This document shows, in pieces, positions 45,598 to 54,842 of a stretch of DNA of 64,000 nucleotides (its first letter is position 1; each line of letters starts with the position of its first letter). The notes beneath the pieces are model-generated. The model saw nothing but the letters and a program-made list of their open reading frames with translations. It did no database searches and was not told the origin of the DNA. Source of the DNA: Rahnella bonaserana (GTDB taxonomy: Bacteria > Pseudomonadota > Gammaproteobacteria > Enterobacterales > Enterobacteriaceae). Location of the stretch: positions 496,001-560,000 of the forward strand of contig NZ_JAFMOW010000068.1 of the NCBI RefSeq assembly GCF_019049675.1. The letters are read 5' to 3'. Position numbers and translations under genes: made by a program.

Positions 45598-47133
45598 ATG
45601 AAAACCGCAAAATCTGTTGGCCAGCCTTTATTATTCCTGTCGGGTACACTGCTGATAGCCACATTTATCCTGATTGTCACACATCTCGTCATCGCGACGT
45701 ATGATCGCGACTATCTGGCTTCCTATGCCCGACACATCATGACGCGCGGACTGGAAGTTGCTGATGAGTCCGGTAAAATCGTCAGTAAAGTGAATGCCAT
45801 ACGCGATGAAACATGCAGTGATAAATTTCTTGATGAAATTCGTTATCTCTCATTTACCTCGGTATTTATCTCAGACATTGGCTATACCCGTGATCACCAG
45901 CTGAAATGTACGGCGATGCGCGGGCGTTTACCGGAGCCGGTGACGATGTCGGTGCCCGATGCCATCACCCGTTATGGTCAGCGCATATGGACATCCTTCA
46001 GCGGCATTGTCGACCCGCGGATCACCGCCGATATGATGGAATCGAAGAACGTTCTGCTTTTCCCGACACCGGCTGCATTTCGTGACATTTATGTTCCATA
46101 CAACGGCTTCGGTGCCGTGCTGATCAACCACCGGCACGACCATGTCTTCAGGCTGTTTGGCGACACCGATGGACTGGTGCGGGATGTTAACGAAATCCAG
46201 GGTTTTGCGTGGTGGCACAAAGCCCGGTTCACGGAATGCAGTAATCGATATGATATTTGCGTGATGGCCAGAAATACTCAGATCGGACTTTTCTCTCTTT
46301 CAGCCACGGCGACTGTCTTTATTATTCTGGCAGCATTAGCAGCCGGTGGAATGTTTACCTTCGCACTCCTGCAATACATCAGTAATACCCGTTCATTACA
46401 GAATAAACTCAGGATGGCGATCAGCCGGGATGACATTTATATCAACTATCAACCCTTTGTGGATATTGATACCGGCAGGGTGATTGGGTACGAAGCGCTG
46501 GCCCGCTGGAAAGAGGTAAACGGCGACAATATATCACCGGATGTGTTCATCAAACTGGCTGAGTCGACACATCAGATTAGGGCGCTCACCCGGTCTGTCG
46601 TCACGCGGACGCTGACAGAAATCGCACCACTCCTGCGGGAGAATAAAGCTCTATTTGTGAGTATTAATATCACTACCGCGGATGTGACTGAGGCAGATTT
46701 CAGGATGTTTCTCGAAGAAGAGGTCGATAAAAGCAGGCTTCACCGTAAGCAAATCGTCTTAGAAATCACGGAACGTTCGACGGCAGACCATCGGCTGCTC
46801 AAAGAGTCATTAGCCCGGCTGAGAGATTACGGCTACCGCATTGCGCTGGATGACTTCGGTACCGGTTATTCCAATCTGGATTATCTGAGCAAGTTATCGT
46901 TTGATTTTATTAAGATTGACAAGATCTTCACCGATTCTGTTGGCAGCCAGTCAGTCAGTTTCAAAATGTTGAAAATGATGCTGGAAATGCTCGCCCAGAC
47001 CGGTGCGACCATTATTGTGGAAGGAATAGAAGAACAGCATCAGGCGGACTTCTTCCTGAAAGAATATCCCCGCATTGTCGGACAGGGCTGGTTTTACGGC
47101 AGGCCGGTGGATATTGATAAAATCACTTCCTGA
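45598..47133 (+). CDS. Membrane c-di-GMP phosphodiesterase (CSS-like sensor, EAL domain)
   Basis: 511 residues: membrane helix (about 10-33), periplasmic domain with paired Cys C73 and C104 (about 35-225), second helix (about 231-260), EAL domain (about 270-511). The catalytic set is intact: YEALARW (E299), N in SINITT, LEITER, DDFGTGYSN (D418, D419), K439 and VEGIEE, so hydrolysis of c-di-GMP is expected. The periplasmic part resembles the CSS-motif domain that senses redox state through DsbA/DsbB, but CSS is CTA here. A TTG at 45568 is a weaker start. Confidence 0.88.
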   Translation: MKTAKSVGQPLLFLSGTLLIATFILIVTHLVIATYDRDYLASYARHIMTRGLEVADESGKIVSKVNAIRDETCSDKFLDEIRYLSFTSVFISDIGYTRDHQLKCTAMRGRLPEPVTMSVPDAITRYGQRIWTSFSGIVDPRITADMMESKNVLLFPTPAAFRDIYVPYNGFGAVLINHRHDHVFRLFGDTDGLVRDVNEIQGFAWWHKARFTECSNRYDICVMARNTQIGLFSLSATATVFIILAALAAGGMFTFALLQYISNTRSLQNKLRMAISRDDIYINYQPFVDIDTGRVIGYEALARWKEVNGDNISPDVFIKLAESTHQIRALTRSVVTRTLTEIAPLLRENKALFVSINITTADVTEADFRMFLEEEVDKSRLHRKQIVLEITERSTADHRLLKESLARLRDYGYRIALDDFGTGYSNLDYLSKLSFDFIKIDKIFTDSVGSQSVSFKMLKMMLEMLAQTGATIIVEGIEEQHQADFFLKEYPRIVGQGWFYGRPVDIDKITS

Positions 47134-47144
47134 GCGTGTCAGAC

Positions 47145-47168
47145 AGGGGCCTTGTGCCCCTTTTTCTT
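47145..47168 (+). terminator. Terminator after the EAL gene
   Basis: AGGGGC-CTTGT-GCCCCT followed by TTTTCTTT. It separates the regulator/EAL pair from the fimbrial genes. The remaining 490 nt to the pilin gene are AT-rich; I see no invertible-element repeats and no recombinase gene. Confidence 0.8.
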
Positions 47169-47640
47169 TGTATCTTCACCATCAGGTCAATCCGCTTTAT
47201 TTTCATCTCTCATGATTTCCATCTTCTATCTCGCATCTGCTTGTCTAAAGCACATCACTGTCGCCATGGTTTTCCCTTTTGAACGTTTTTAGTGATTCTT
47301 GAGCGACATCAATATTTACTCAGTACTGACATAAATATCATTCTGAAAATATTTAATCGGGTGGTAATTGATATTTTCCGGTTAAATAACACGCCGAATG
47401 ATTATTTTGCGATCTGTTAATCATCTTAATGGCGCAGTTTATAGGCGAGCGTTTAATTATATTTAGAATATTCCTAGTTAAGAAATCGTAAGGCTGGAAT
47501 ATGTTTTCGAGATGTTAATGAAAATTGCAGATTATTTCTCTGGCAGGAAAACGGATCTACATCAATTTAGTGGATTAGTGCATGAAATAACTCATATCAG
47601 AAGAATAATTCACTAATTTATGCGTTTTTGACGAGATTGA

Positions 47641-47668
47641 TTGCCGAAAAAGGTCGTGACTTTATAGT
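47641..47668 (+). promoter_or_regulatory. Candidate sigma-70 promoter of the fimbrial operon
   Basis: TTGCCG (47641-47646), 16-nt spacer, TATAGT (47663-47668), giving a leader of about 65 nt to the pilin GTG. It is the best -35/-10 pair in the AT-rich upstream region, but chance matches are frequent in such DNA. Confidence 0.4.
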
Positions 47669-47738
47669 GACTAGCACTGGCAGCGTACCCGGCGATGGGA
47701 CCTGCCAGAAGGAAATTAATCTAACGGAGAAAAGACGC

Positions 47739-48275
47739 GTGAATAAGAAAATTTTAGTGGCTTGTGGTTTGCTGGTGGCGGGTTATTCAATGACAGCGTC
47801 TGCTGTATCTGATAACACTATTTCGTTTCAGGGTGAAGTCACTGATGAAACCTGTTCATTGACCGTAAATGGTAATGACACTGCGCCAATTATCTTATTA
47901 CCTACTGTCTCAACGTCTGATTTATCTGCGTCAGGTGACGTAGCGGGCGCGACGACGTTCGAAATGGGTGTCAGTGGTTGCACAGGTAGTACTGACTCAA
48001 CAGCTATTAGCACGGTATTTGTCGGCAATTTGGTTGAAACGACCAATGGCACTTTAGGTAATACCGGTACAGCAGAAAACGTAACAGTTCAAATTCTGGA
48101 TACTAAAGGCACTGAGATTGACTTAAGTTCAACCTATACGGCCGAAGGCGATCTGACTTTAGCTGCAGGTGACACTGCTTCGACCGCGACATATACCGCT
48201 CAATATTATGCGACTGATGTTGCTACAGCAGGTACTGTTGCGGCTTCACTGCAATATGCAGTGACTTATCAGTAA
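47739..48275 (+). CDS. Type 1-like major fimbrial subunit
   Basis: 178 residues from a GTG at 47739 with CGGAG upstream; the frame opens earlier, but that part has no signal character. Signal peptide to about ASA (residue 22), then NTISFQGEVTDETCSLTVNG. Two cysteines form the usual pilin disulphide, and the C-terminal SLQYAVTYQ is the donor-strand region with the penultimate Tyr motif. It is exported by Sec and assembled by the chaperones and usher that follow. Confidence 0.88.
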   Translation: MNKKILVACGLLVAGYSMTASAVSDNTISFQGEVTDETCSLTVNGNDTAPIILLPTVSTSDLSASGDVAGATTFEMGVSGCTGSTDSTAISTVFVGNLVETTNGTLGNTGTAENVTVQILDTKGTEIDLSSTYTAEGDLTLAAGDTASTATYTAQYYATDVATAGTVAASLQYAVTYQ

Positions 48276-48372
48276 TCGTTAAATAATCGCAAGATGGCAG
48301 AACGCTGCCATCTTATTTTATATCATTCGGCGTGCTACTAATATCCGATAAAATTATAAGTTTAATGTTCAT

Positions 48373-49131
48373 ATGTTTAATAATCGCAATCTGATTAGAA
48401 AAACAACTGGTCTATTTCTGTTGTTAATATTATCACTACTCTCTGTAATGGCATCTGCCAGTGTCACTATGATTGGCAACCGGATTATTTATCCCTCAGA
48501 TAACGCTTCAGTAGACGTTGAATTTCGTAATAAAGATATCATTCCTTATGCGGTGCAAACATGGCTGGATGATGGAGATACTGAGTCAACACCCACAACA
48601 GGTAAGGCTCCGTTTTTTGCTTCGCCGGCACTCTTTCGAATTGCAGCAAACGGCGGACAGGTGCTCCGTATTGCCTTTAATGGCAGCGTGAATTTGCCGC
48701 AGGACCGGGAATCTGTTTTTTACTTTAATTTTCTGCAAATACCCCCGGTGAATGCGGGTGAAGTAAGTGCTCAACAAAAGAATAAAATGCTAATCATGTT
48801 AAAAAACCGTGTGAAGGTTTTTTACAGACCCGTTGCCATTGCCTCCGGAAGTAAAACATTTTTTGATGAAATTAATGTCACTTCTCAATTAAAAAATGGC
48901 GGGACAGTCATCAATATTGAAAATCACTCTCCATTTTATGCATCAGTGATTGATGTGAGAATTAAACACGGAAAACAGATTTATAAACAAAAAGCGGAAA
49001 TGATTGCACCGTTTTCTAAAGGAAGCGTTCTGTTCAAAAAAATCCAGGATATTAAAGGTGCGACAGTTATTGTTGATTATCTCAATGATCAGGGTGCAAG
49101 GATGAGCCACGAATATGAAATTAGTCACTAA
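48373..49131 (+). CDS. Fimbrial periplasmic chaperone 1 (PapD/FimC family)
   Basis: 252 residues; signal peptide to about ASA (residue 29), then two Ig-like domains. The G1-F1 region shows LPQDRESVFYFNFLQIPPV, the family hallmark, and the conserved Arg/Lys anchor residues are present (RIIYPSD, RVKVFYRP). It caps pilin subunits by donor-strand complementation. It overlaps the usher start by 17 nt. AT-rich codon use suggests acquisition together with the rest of the operon. Confidence 0.9.
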   Translation: MFNNRNLIRKTTGLFLLLILSLLSVMASASVTMIGNRIIYPSDNASVDVEFRNKDIIPYAVQTWLDDGDTESTPTTGKAPFFASPALFRIAANGGQVLRIAFNGSVNLPQDRESVFYFNFLQIPPVNAGEVSAQQKNKMLIMLKNRVKVFYRPVAIASGSKTFFDEINVTSQLKNGGTVINIENHSPFYASVIDVRIKHGKQIYKQKAEMIAPFSKGSVLFKKIQDIKGATVIVDYLNDQGARMSHEYEISH

Positions 49132-51679
49132 TCATAAAATACTGACGCCATCGCTATTAACTTTATGTATTCTCTCTAATTACAGTCCCGTGGCGTTAGC
49201 GGAAGATTTCTATTTTGATCCCAGCTTGCTGCAGGGTTCTGGCGTATCAGTGAATCTGGATAAACTTAACGAAAAAATTGTCTCGGCGGATGCGGGAACC
49301 TATCGCGTAGATCTCTATGTCAATAATAAGCTCGTTAAAGAAAATACTGAGATCACCTTTAGCCGTAAATCTGAGGGTGATAATGTCGCTGTTCAGCCTT
49401 GCCTGAATGCTGAAGATATAAAACTGATTCAGTTAAAAGTGGACGCAGTCAGCTTAATACCTGTTGGTAAACAGTGTATGTGGTTTTCCGATCTCTCAAA
49501 AGCCTCATCATGGGAACTGGAACAGTCAACGCAGAAACTGAAACTGCTGATCCCGCAGAGCTTACTTTACCGTCAGCCACGCGGTTATATTCCGGTATCT
49601 CAGTGGGACAGCGGCGGCCTGGGGTTATTTGTTAAGCACAATACCAACTATTATGAGACCAGTAGCACCGGTGGTTATAAAACTAAAAATCTGTGGAGCG
49701 GACTGAACAGCGGCACCAATATTGGTCTTTGGCAATTAAGAAATCAGTCAAATCTGCGCTATACCGATAATAACGGTCGCACCAGTCATAAATGGACCAG
49801 CGTGCGCACCAATGCACAGCGACCTCTGCCATCAATTAATTCCCTGGTGACGCTGGGTGACAGTTATACCAACAGCAGCCTGTTTGGCAGCCTGTCTTTC
49901 AATGGCGTCAAACTCGCCAGTGATACCCGAATGATGCCTCAGGGTAAACGCGGCTATGCGCCAGAAGTTCGCGGCGTTGCCAGTACCACTGCGCGCGTTG
50001 TGGTCAGCCAGCTCGGAAAAACCATTTATGAAACCGTGGTTTCGCCAGGTCCCTTTATTATCGACGATTTGTCTAATACCAAAGGCCAGGGCGATCTTCA
50101 GGTCACGGTCATTGAAGCTAACGGGCAGACATCCTCTTTTACCGTTCCCTATTCTGCGGTGCCAGATTCTATTCGCCCTGGCTCATGGAACTATGAACTT
50201 GCCCTTGGGAAAGTGCGGCAGTATTACAGTGTGGATAATGAATTTGTAGAAGGTGTCCTGCAACGGGGGATAAGCAATCGATTCACGGGTAATGCCGGTA
50301 TTCGTCTGGCGAAAGACTACGAGGCATATTTGCTGGGTGGCGTCATGGCAACACAATTTGGGACTATCGGACTCAATACCACTTATTCATATGCCGTCGC
50401 TGAAAATAATAAAACCCAATCCGGCTGGCGTGCGGAAGCCAGTTACAGCAAAACCTTTACAACCGGCACTAATCTGACGCTGGCGGCATACCGCTACTCG
50501 ACTAAAGGTTTCCGTGATTTGCAGGATGTGCTGGGTGTAAGGCGGGCCGCTGAAAATACCACCACTTACTATTCGGATACGTTGAATCAGAAAAATCAGT
50601 TCAGCGCGACCATCGCCCAAAGTTTTAATACGTTCGGGTCACTTTCGCTGAATGCCAGCACTTCAGATTATTACAGTAATAATTCACGTATTACTCAGAT
50701 GCAGCTGGGCTACAGCAATAGCTTTAAAAAGATCAGTTATAACATCAACATTGGCAGACAGCGCACCAGTTACAGTACCCGCAGCAACTACTACAGTGAA
50801 GTGGATAACAGTGATAATCGTCAGAAATATACAGAGAACACCATTTCAATCGGTTTCTCAATGCCGCTGGACTGGGGGGATTCACGTTCGAATGTAGCAT
50901 TCAACGTGGCGAAAAATAAAAGCTCTGAGTCCGCGACTACCAGCGTATCGGGCAGCTTCGGTGAGAAAAGTAATTCTTCTTATTCTGTATACAGCGGTGT
51001 AGAAAATTACCAGGAAAACGGTAATAAAATGACCTGGGGTGGTTCACTGCAACAAAATACCTCTAAAGGAACGTTCCGGGGATCTTATTCGCAGGGCACG
51101 GGTTATAAACAGTATGGATTGGGTTCATCGGGTACGCTGCTTATTCATCCGGGGGGAGTAACCTACGGACCTTATGTCAGTGATACGTTTGCGCTGGTGA
51201 AAGCCAAAGGCGCCAAAGGGGCAGAGATTAAAAACGCTCAGGGCGCAAAAATAGACAGTTTTGGCTACGCCATTATGCCGTCTTTATCCCCTTACCGTTA
51301 TAACCAGGTAAGTCTGGATCCTAAAGGCTTAGATTCCAAAGTGGATATTCAGGGAGGAAGCCAGCGTGTTGTACCCTATGCCGGAGCCATCGTGCAGATT
51401 AATTTTGAAACCGTGTTTGGCCAGCAGGTATTGATTAATTCAACGCTGAAAAATAATCGAATGATCCCGATGGGTGCAGATGTAACTGATAAGGACGGTA
51501 CGAATTTAGGCATGGTCGGACAGGCAGGGCAAATTTATGCACGAATTAACGAGCGTTCAGGAGTGTTATTTGTTTCCTGGGGGGAAAGTGATTTAGAACA
51601 ATGTCGTATTAATTATCAGCTGCCAGCAGCAACTGAAGATAATGAATTTGTTCAGTTAACCTTGCCATGTGAAATGTGA
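49115..51679 (+). CDS. Fimbrial outer-membrane usher
   Basis: 854 residues. After the signal peptide (to about ALA, residue 29) comes the N-terminal chaperone-binding domain (EDFYFDPSLLQGSG), then the 24-strand barrel with plug (GDSYTNSSLFGSLSFNGVKL) and two C-terminal domains (VPYAGAIVQINFETVFGQQV). A Cys pair near the C-terminus (LEQCRINYQLP, LPCEM) is typical. It drives ordered pilus assembly. It is the third gene of the operon and overlaps chaperone 1. Confidence 0.93.
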   Translation: MKLVTNHKILTPSLLTLCILSNYSPVALAEDFYFDPSLLQGSGVSVNLDKLNEKIVSADAGTYRVDLYVNNKLVKENTEITFSRKSEGDNVAVQPCLNAEDIKLIQLKVDAVSLIPVGKQCMWFSDLSKASSWELEQSTQKLKLLIPQSLLYRQPRGYIPVSQWDSGGLGLFVKHNTNYYETSSTGGYKTKNLWSGLNSGTNIGLWQLRNQSNLRYTDNNGRTSHKWTSVRTNAQRPLPSINSLVTLGDSYTNSSLFGSLSFNGVKLASDTRMMPQGKRGYAPEVRGVASTTARVVVSQLGKTIYETVVSPGPFIIDDLSNTKGQGDLQVTVIEANGQTSSFTVPYSAVPDSIRPGSWNYELALGKVRQYYSVDNEFVEGVLQRGISNRFTGNAGIRLAKDYEAYLLGGVMATQFGTIGLNTTYSYAVAENNKTQSGWRAEASYSKTFTTGTNLTLAAYRYSTKGFRDLQDVLGVRRAAENTTTYYSDTLNQKNQFSATIAQSFNTFGSLSLNASTSDYYSNNSRITQMQLGYSNSFKKISYNINIGRQRTSYSTRSNYYSEVDNSDNRQKYTENTISIGFSMPLDWGDSRSNVAFNVAKNKSSESATTSVSGSFGEKSNSSYSVYSGVENYQENGNKMTWGGSLQQNTSKGTFRGSYSQGTGYKQYGLGSSGTLLIHPGGVTYGPYVSDTFALVKAKGAKGAEIKNAQGAKIDSFGYAIMPSLSPYRYNQVSLDPKGLDSKVDIQGGSQRVVPYAGAIVQINFETVFGQQVLINSTLKNNRMIPMGADVTDKDGTNLGMVGQAGQIYARINERSGVLFVSWGESDLEQCRINYQLPAATEDNEFVQLTLPCEM

Positions 51680-51694
51680 TTCTGGAATAAACTT

Positions 51695-53029
51695 ATGCTT
51701 AAATTAAAAATTTTTTTTATGCTTATGCTGTTAACGGTATCCATTCCATCTAATGCTACCTGTTACAGAGTTACAAGCACCTCATGGTTATCCAGTGAAA
51801 TTATTGCTGCGGGATATACTGCCACGAGTTGGTCCGGGGGATCAGATGCTAATTCAGGCAATCTGGGATTCCCCGCAACGATTAGTTTAAGTACTTCATC
51901 CTTCACGCCTTCCGGAACACTGCTCGCAAGTAGTACGGCAACGTTCCTCACCGGTGGCTACAGTACGGGATATGCTGCCAACCAAATATTATATCGCTGT
52001 GCACTTGCCGATGCAGGTTCCCTGCTGGAATTCTACGCAACGAATGGTGATGATGACACTGGCGGTCGATACGAAACGGAAGAAGTTGAGGGGGCTTATT
52101 ATACAGCCATGGCAAATGTTGCAATTCGTCTGACTAACGTTAAAACTGGAAATTACTTCTCAAAATATTGGCAGTCAAGAACGTTGACGTCCGACGACTG
52201 GGTGCAAGATAGTACTTATATTTATATTCCAGCCAGTGCTTTCAGTGATGTATACGCTGAACTATTTAAAATCAACGATACAACTTACTATAGGAATTCT
52301 ACTAACTCCCGAAATGCGTATTATTATAGTTATGCTGGCCCGGCTGGATATATTGCATTTCAAGGGCCAGGGATTAGCGCTTCACTTGCTGATGGTCTCT
52401 CATCCGATGGCGGCAGTGGAACTTCCGGATGGTATGCAAATTGGCCTGGTGCCTTTTCACTCTATCGGGGGGTTACATTTGTCAGGGGAGCAATGTGTTC
52501 TGTTAAAGATTATCCAACCATAGTTATATTGCCCTCAATCAGTGTCCCGGAAATAGTTAATGGTGAGGTCAGCCAACAGTCATTTAGTATAACTTTAAGC
52601 TGTGAAGATACAGCCGTATCCAGTGTGAGTGCATCTACAACGACATCAGCCAATGTTGCGATGGGATTCTTAGTTAATGAGGCTACAGCGGTTACAGCCG
52701 CGAGTAATTTAGGCCTGACGTCAACTAACGGTGTGACTTATTTACTTGATACCAATTATGGTAGCTCTGGTGTTGCATCCGGTGTGGGGATTCGTATTTA
52801 TAACGAAAGTGGCACGGCATTGAATCTGTTGTCGAAAACAACTACCGCGACTGGAAATGCGGGCGGCTGGTACGCCTATAAAGATCTGACCACCAGTCAG
52901 GGCGATTCTACGGACGGTGTCACAACGTACACCGGAAATTTTACGGCGTCTCTGGAGGCAATCAGTGGCGAAACAGTGACAGCGGGGAGCGTCAATGCGC
53001 AGTTACAAGTGGTGGTCAGTTTTCAATAA
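51695..53029 (+). CDS. Putative two-domain fimbrial tip adhesin
   Basis: 444 residues. Signal peptide to about SNA (residue 21), an N-terminal receptor-binding-type domain (about 22-270, Tyr/Ser/Gly-rich, with Cys pairs) and a C-terminal pilin domain (about 280-444) that begins PSISVPEIVNGEVSQQSFSI and ends VNAQLQVVVSFQ. This is the FimH/PapG-like tip architecture, though the lectin part is not recognisably similar to a known adhesin. The receptor is unknown. It overlaps chaperone 2 by 35 nt. Confidence 0.82.
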   Translation: MLKLKIFFMLMLLTVSIPSNATCYRVTSTSWLSSEIIAAGYTATSWSGGSDANSGNLGFPATISLSTSSFTPSGTLLASSTATFLTGGYSTGYAANQILYRCALADAGSLLEFYATNGDDDTGGRYETEEVEGAYYTAMANVAIRLTNVKTGNYFSKYWQSRTLTSDDWVQDSTYIYIPASAFSDVYAELFKINDTTYYRNSTNSRNAYYYSYAGPAGYIAFQGPGISASLADGLSSDGGSGTSGWYANWPGAFSLYRGVTFVRGAMCSVKDYPTIVILPSISVPEIVNGEVSQQSFSITLSCEDTAVSSVSASTTTSANVAMGFLVNEATAVTAASNLGLTSTNGVTYLLDTNYGSSGVASGVGIRIYNESGTALNLLSKTTTATGNAGGWYAYKDLTTSQGDSTDGVTTYTGNFTASLEAISGETVTAGSVNAQLQVVVSFQ

Positions 53030-53732
53030 AGTTACCGTTTCGGCGGGGATTATGCTCTGTTGCACGGCGTTTCACGCCAGCGCGGTGGTTAATGCAGAAA
53101 AGACCCGCGTGGTGTTCAACTCGGGAAGCATCGCGGAATCACTGTCATTAGTGAATTCAGAGAAAGAACCGGTGGTAGTGCAGGTCTGGACGGATAACGG
53201 TGACCCGACGGTGAGCCCGGATAAGGTCCATACGCCGGTTGTGATCAATCCGCCGGTATTTAAAATGAAACCGGGGGAAATGCGCAATATCCGGCTGTTG
53301 ATGGTTTCAGCCGGAAGTCTGCCACAGGATCGCGAAAGTCTTTACTGGCTGAATATTTATCAAATTCCGCCAAATACCGAAACGCAGCATAAAGGTGAAA
53401 AACGCGTCGTGCTGCCGTTAAAAATCCGCATGAAGGTGTTTGTCAGGCCGGAAAAAGTGGGGGAGCTTAAGGAAAGTGATGCACAGAAATTGCAGTTCAG
53501 CATCGACCGTGAGGCGGGCAGTAAAACACTGTTGATACAAAATCCGACGCCGTGGCACCTGACGCTTTCTTCACTTCGCTCGGGAGAGACGGAGTTATCC
53601 GGTGTGATGGTGGCGCCTTTCACTTCAGAGCGGGTGGAAATTCCGGCAGGGAAAAACCTGTCAGATAAAGTGGAATACGACGTTATCAATGATAATGGTA
53701 CGCGATGGCAAGCCAGCCAGAAATTAAAATAA
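52995..53732 (+). CDS. Fimbrial periplasmic chaperone 2 (PapD/FimC family)
   Basis: 245 residues; signal peptide to about ASA (residue 30), then Ig-like domains with KTRVVFNSGSIAESLSLVNS and LPQDRESLYWLNIYQIPPNT. It is a second complete chaperone in the same operon, clearly diverged from chaperone 1 and encoded with a 35-nt overlap at the adhesin end. By position it may serve the adhesin while chaperone 1 serves the major pilin (inference). Confidence 0.9.
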   Translation: MRSYKWWSVFNKVTVSAGIMLCCTAFHASAVVNAEKTRVVFNSGSIAESLSLVNSEKEPVVVQVWTDNGDPTVSPDKVHTPVVINPPVFKMKPGEMRNIRLLMVSAGSLPQDRESLYWLNIYQIPPNTETQHKGEKRVVLPLKIRMKVFVRPEKVGELKESDAQKLQFSIDREAGSKTLLIQNPTPWHLTLSSLRSGETELSGVMVAPFTSERVEIPAGKNLSDKVEYDVINDNGTRWQASQKLK

Positions 53733-53891
53733 TCATCCACAGGTTTTTTATTTTAATGATAAAAATGACCTGATTGTTTTATCGAAAATGATTTACCGGT
53801 TTATTGCGCCAGTCTTCTCTTGTGACTAATTTCTGATGGCAGGGACAATGGAATAATGTCCACCTTCGGAATCAGTCACAGGAGAGGCATT

Positions 53892-54413
53892 TTGAAATCA
53901 ATAATGAAAGCCGGGATCGCGATATTTATTGTCGCGGTGACGATGACCGGTTGTTCCACGCATCAGTATGACCCTGCTTTAGATAAACAAATTACTGACT
54001 TCCAGAGTAAAGCCGACCGTCAATTTGTAGCCTGGACTGCGCAGGCAATGACTGACAATACGCAAGCCGCCTCGCCGGTTGTCGCCTGTCAGGCGGCGCC
54101 CGTGGTCGCAGGGCAACCGCTTTTGCTGATTTCACCCCTTTCGGAACCCGACAGTGCGTTCTTTAATTCCGCTGAAACGGATTTAGCGCTGATTGAATCC
54201 CGCACCAAAATCTTAAATAACAATCCTGCTATTGATCAGCAGATATCTGGCCTCAGAAATATCTTCTATCAGATTAAATATAAAAGGCAGCATTGTTCGC
54301 AGCAGGATTCTCCGGCGTATATCACTCTTCAGCGTAAACAGGTTGCTGTGATTATGCAGTCGATGCTGACGTATGAAGGGGTATTAGAAAATGGTACAGG
54401 CACATCACAATAA
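53892..54413 (+). CDS. Putative lipoprotein, unknown
   Basis: 173 residues from a TTG at 53892 with AGGAG 7 nt upstream; the frame also opens at ATG 53856, but without a ribosome-binding site. A type II signal ends in MTGC (Cys at about residue 21), so it should be lipidated. The mature part is helical, with two further Cys pairs and no recognised family. It lies 160 nt after the fimbrial operon and 17 nt before another unknown gene, suggesting a two-gene unit. Confidence 0.72.
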   Translation: MKSIMKAGIAIFIVAVTMTGCSTHQYDPALDKQITDFQSKADRQFVAWTAQAMTDNTQAASPVVACQAAPVVAGQPLLLISPLSEPDSAFFNSAETDLALIESRTKILNNNPAIDQQISGLRNIFYQIKYKRQHCSQQDSPAYITLQRKQVAVIMQSMLTYEGVLENGTGTSQ

Positions 54414-54430
54414 TATTCAGGGTGAACAGG

Positions 54431-54733
54431 ATGAGTGATATTTTCGATTTAAGAGACAGCGCAATCAATGCGGCAAAAGCTTCACTGGGGACAAACTGGA
54501 ATACGGTGGCAAACAGTGCCGTTCCGCAGATTGAAGCCTTACTTCAGCTGACCTGGGAGATTGAAAAAGGTAAAGGCAGTTTCCGGTCGGGAGAATATGA
54601 ATCTTTGCTGGCGACTCAGAAATCCACCTTTGTGGCGGTGCTGGCGACCTACGAAGCGATCACCGAGGAAATCGCCTGGCAGGCACTGAATGCAGCCTTT
54701 AGCGTAATTTTGAACGGTGTACGCAAACTTGTG
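54431..54733 (+). CDS. Hypothetical helical protein, 101 residues
   Basis: Starts MSDIFDLRDSAINAAKASLG and is predicted to be all-helical and amphipathic, without a signal peptide or clear membrane segment. I do not recognise the family. The ATG at 54431 is taken with AGGGTG as ribosome-binding site; a GTG at 54422 is possible. It follows the lipoprotein by 17 nt and is likely co-transcribed with it. Downstream is an unrelated ABC exporter. Confidence 0.62.
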
Positions 54734-54842
54734 TGAAAACGGTCTTCCGGCGGGGCGGGTCTAAAATTATCTTTATCGATAACCATTTTCATTTAGACTG
54801 ACGGACTTGCCCGCCTTCGGGTCGTTTCTGTGAGGATGCCTG

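Noticed and set aside
47134-47738. Search for a fim-type invertible promoter
   Set aside because: No pair of short inverted repeats flanking the promoter and no recombinase gene are seen, so phase variation by inversion is not supported.
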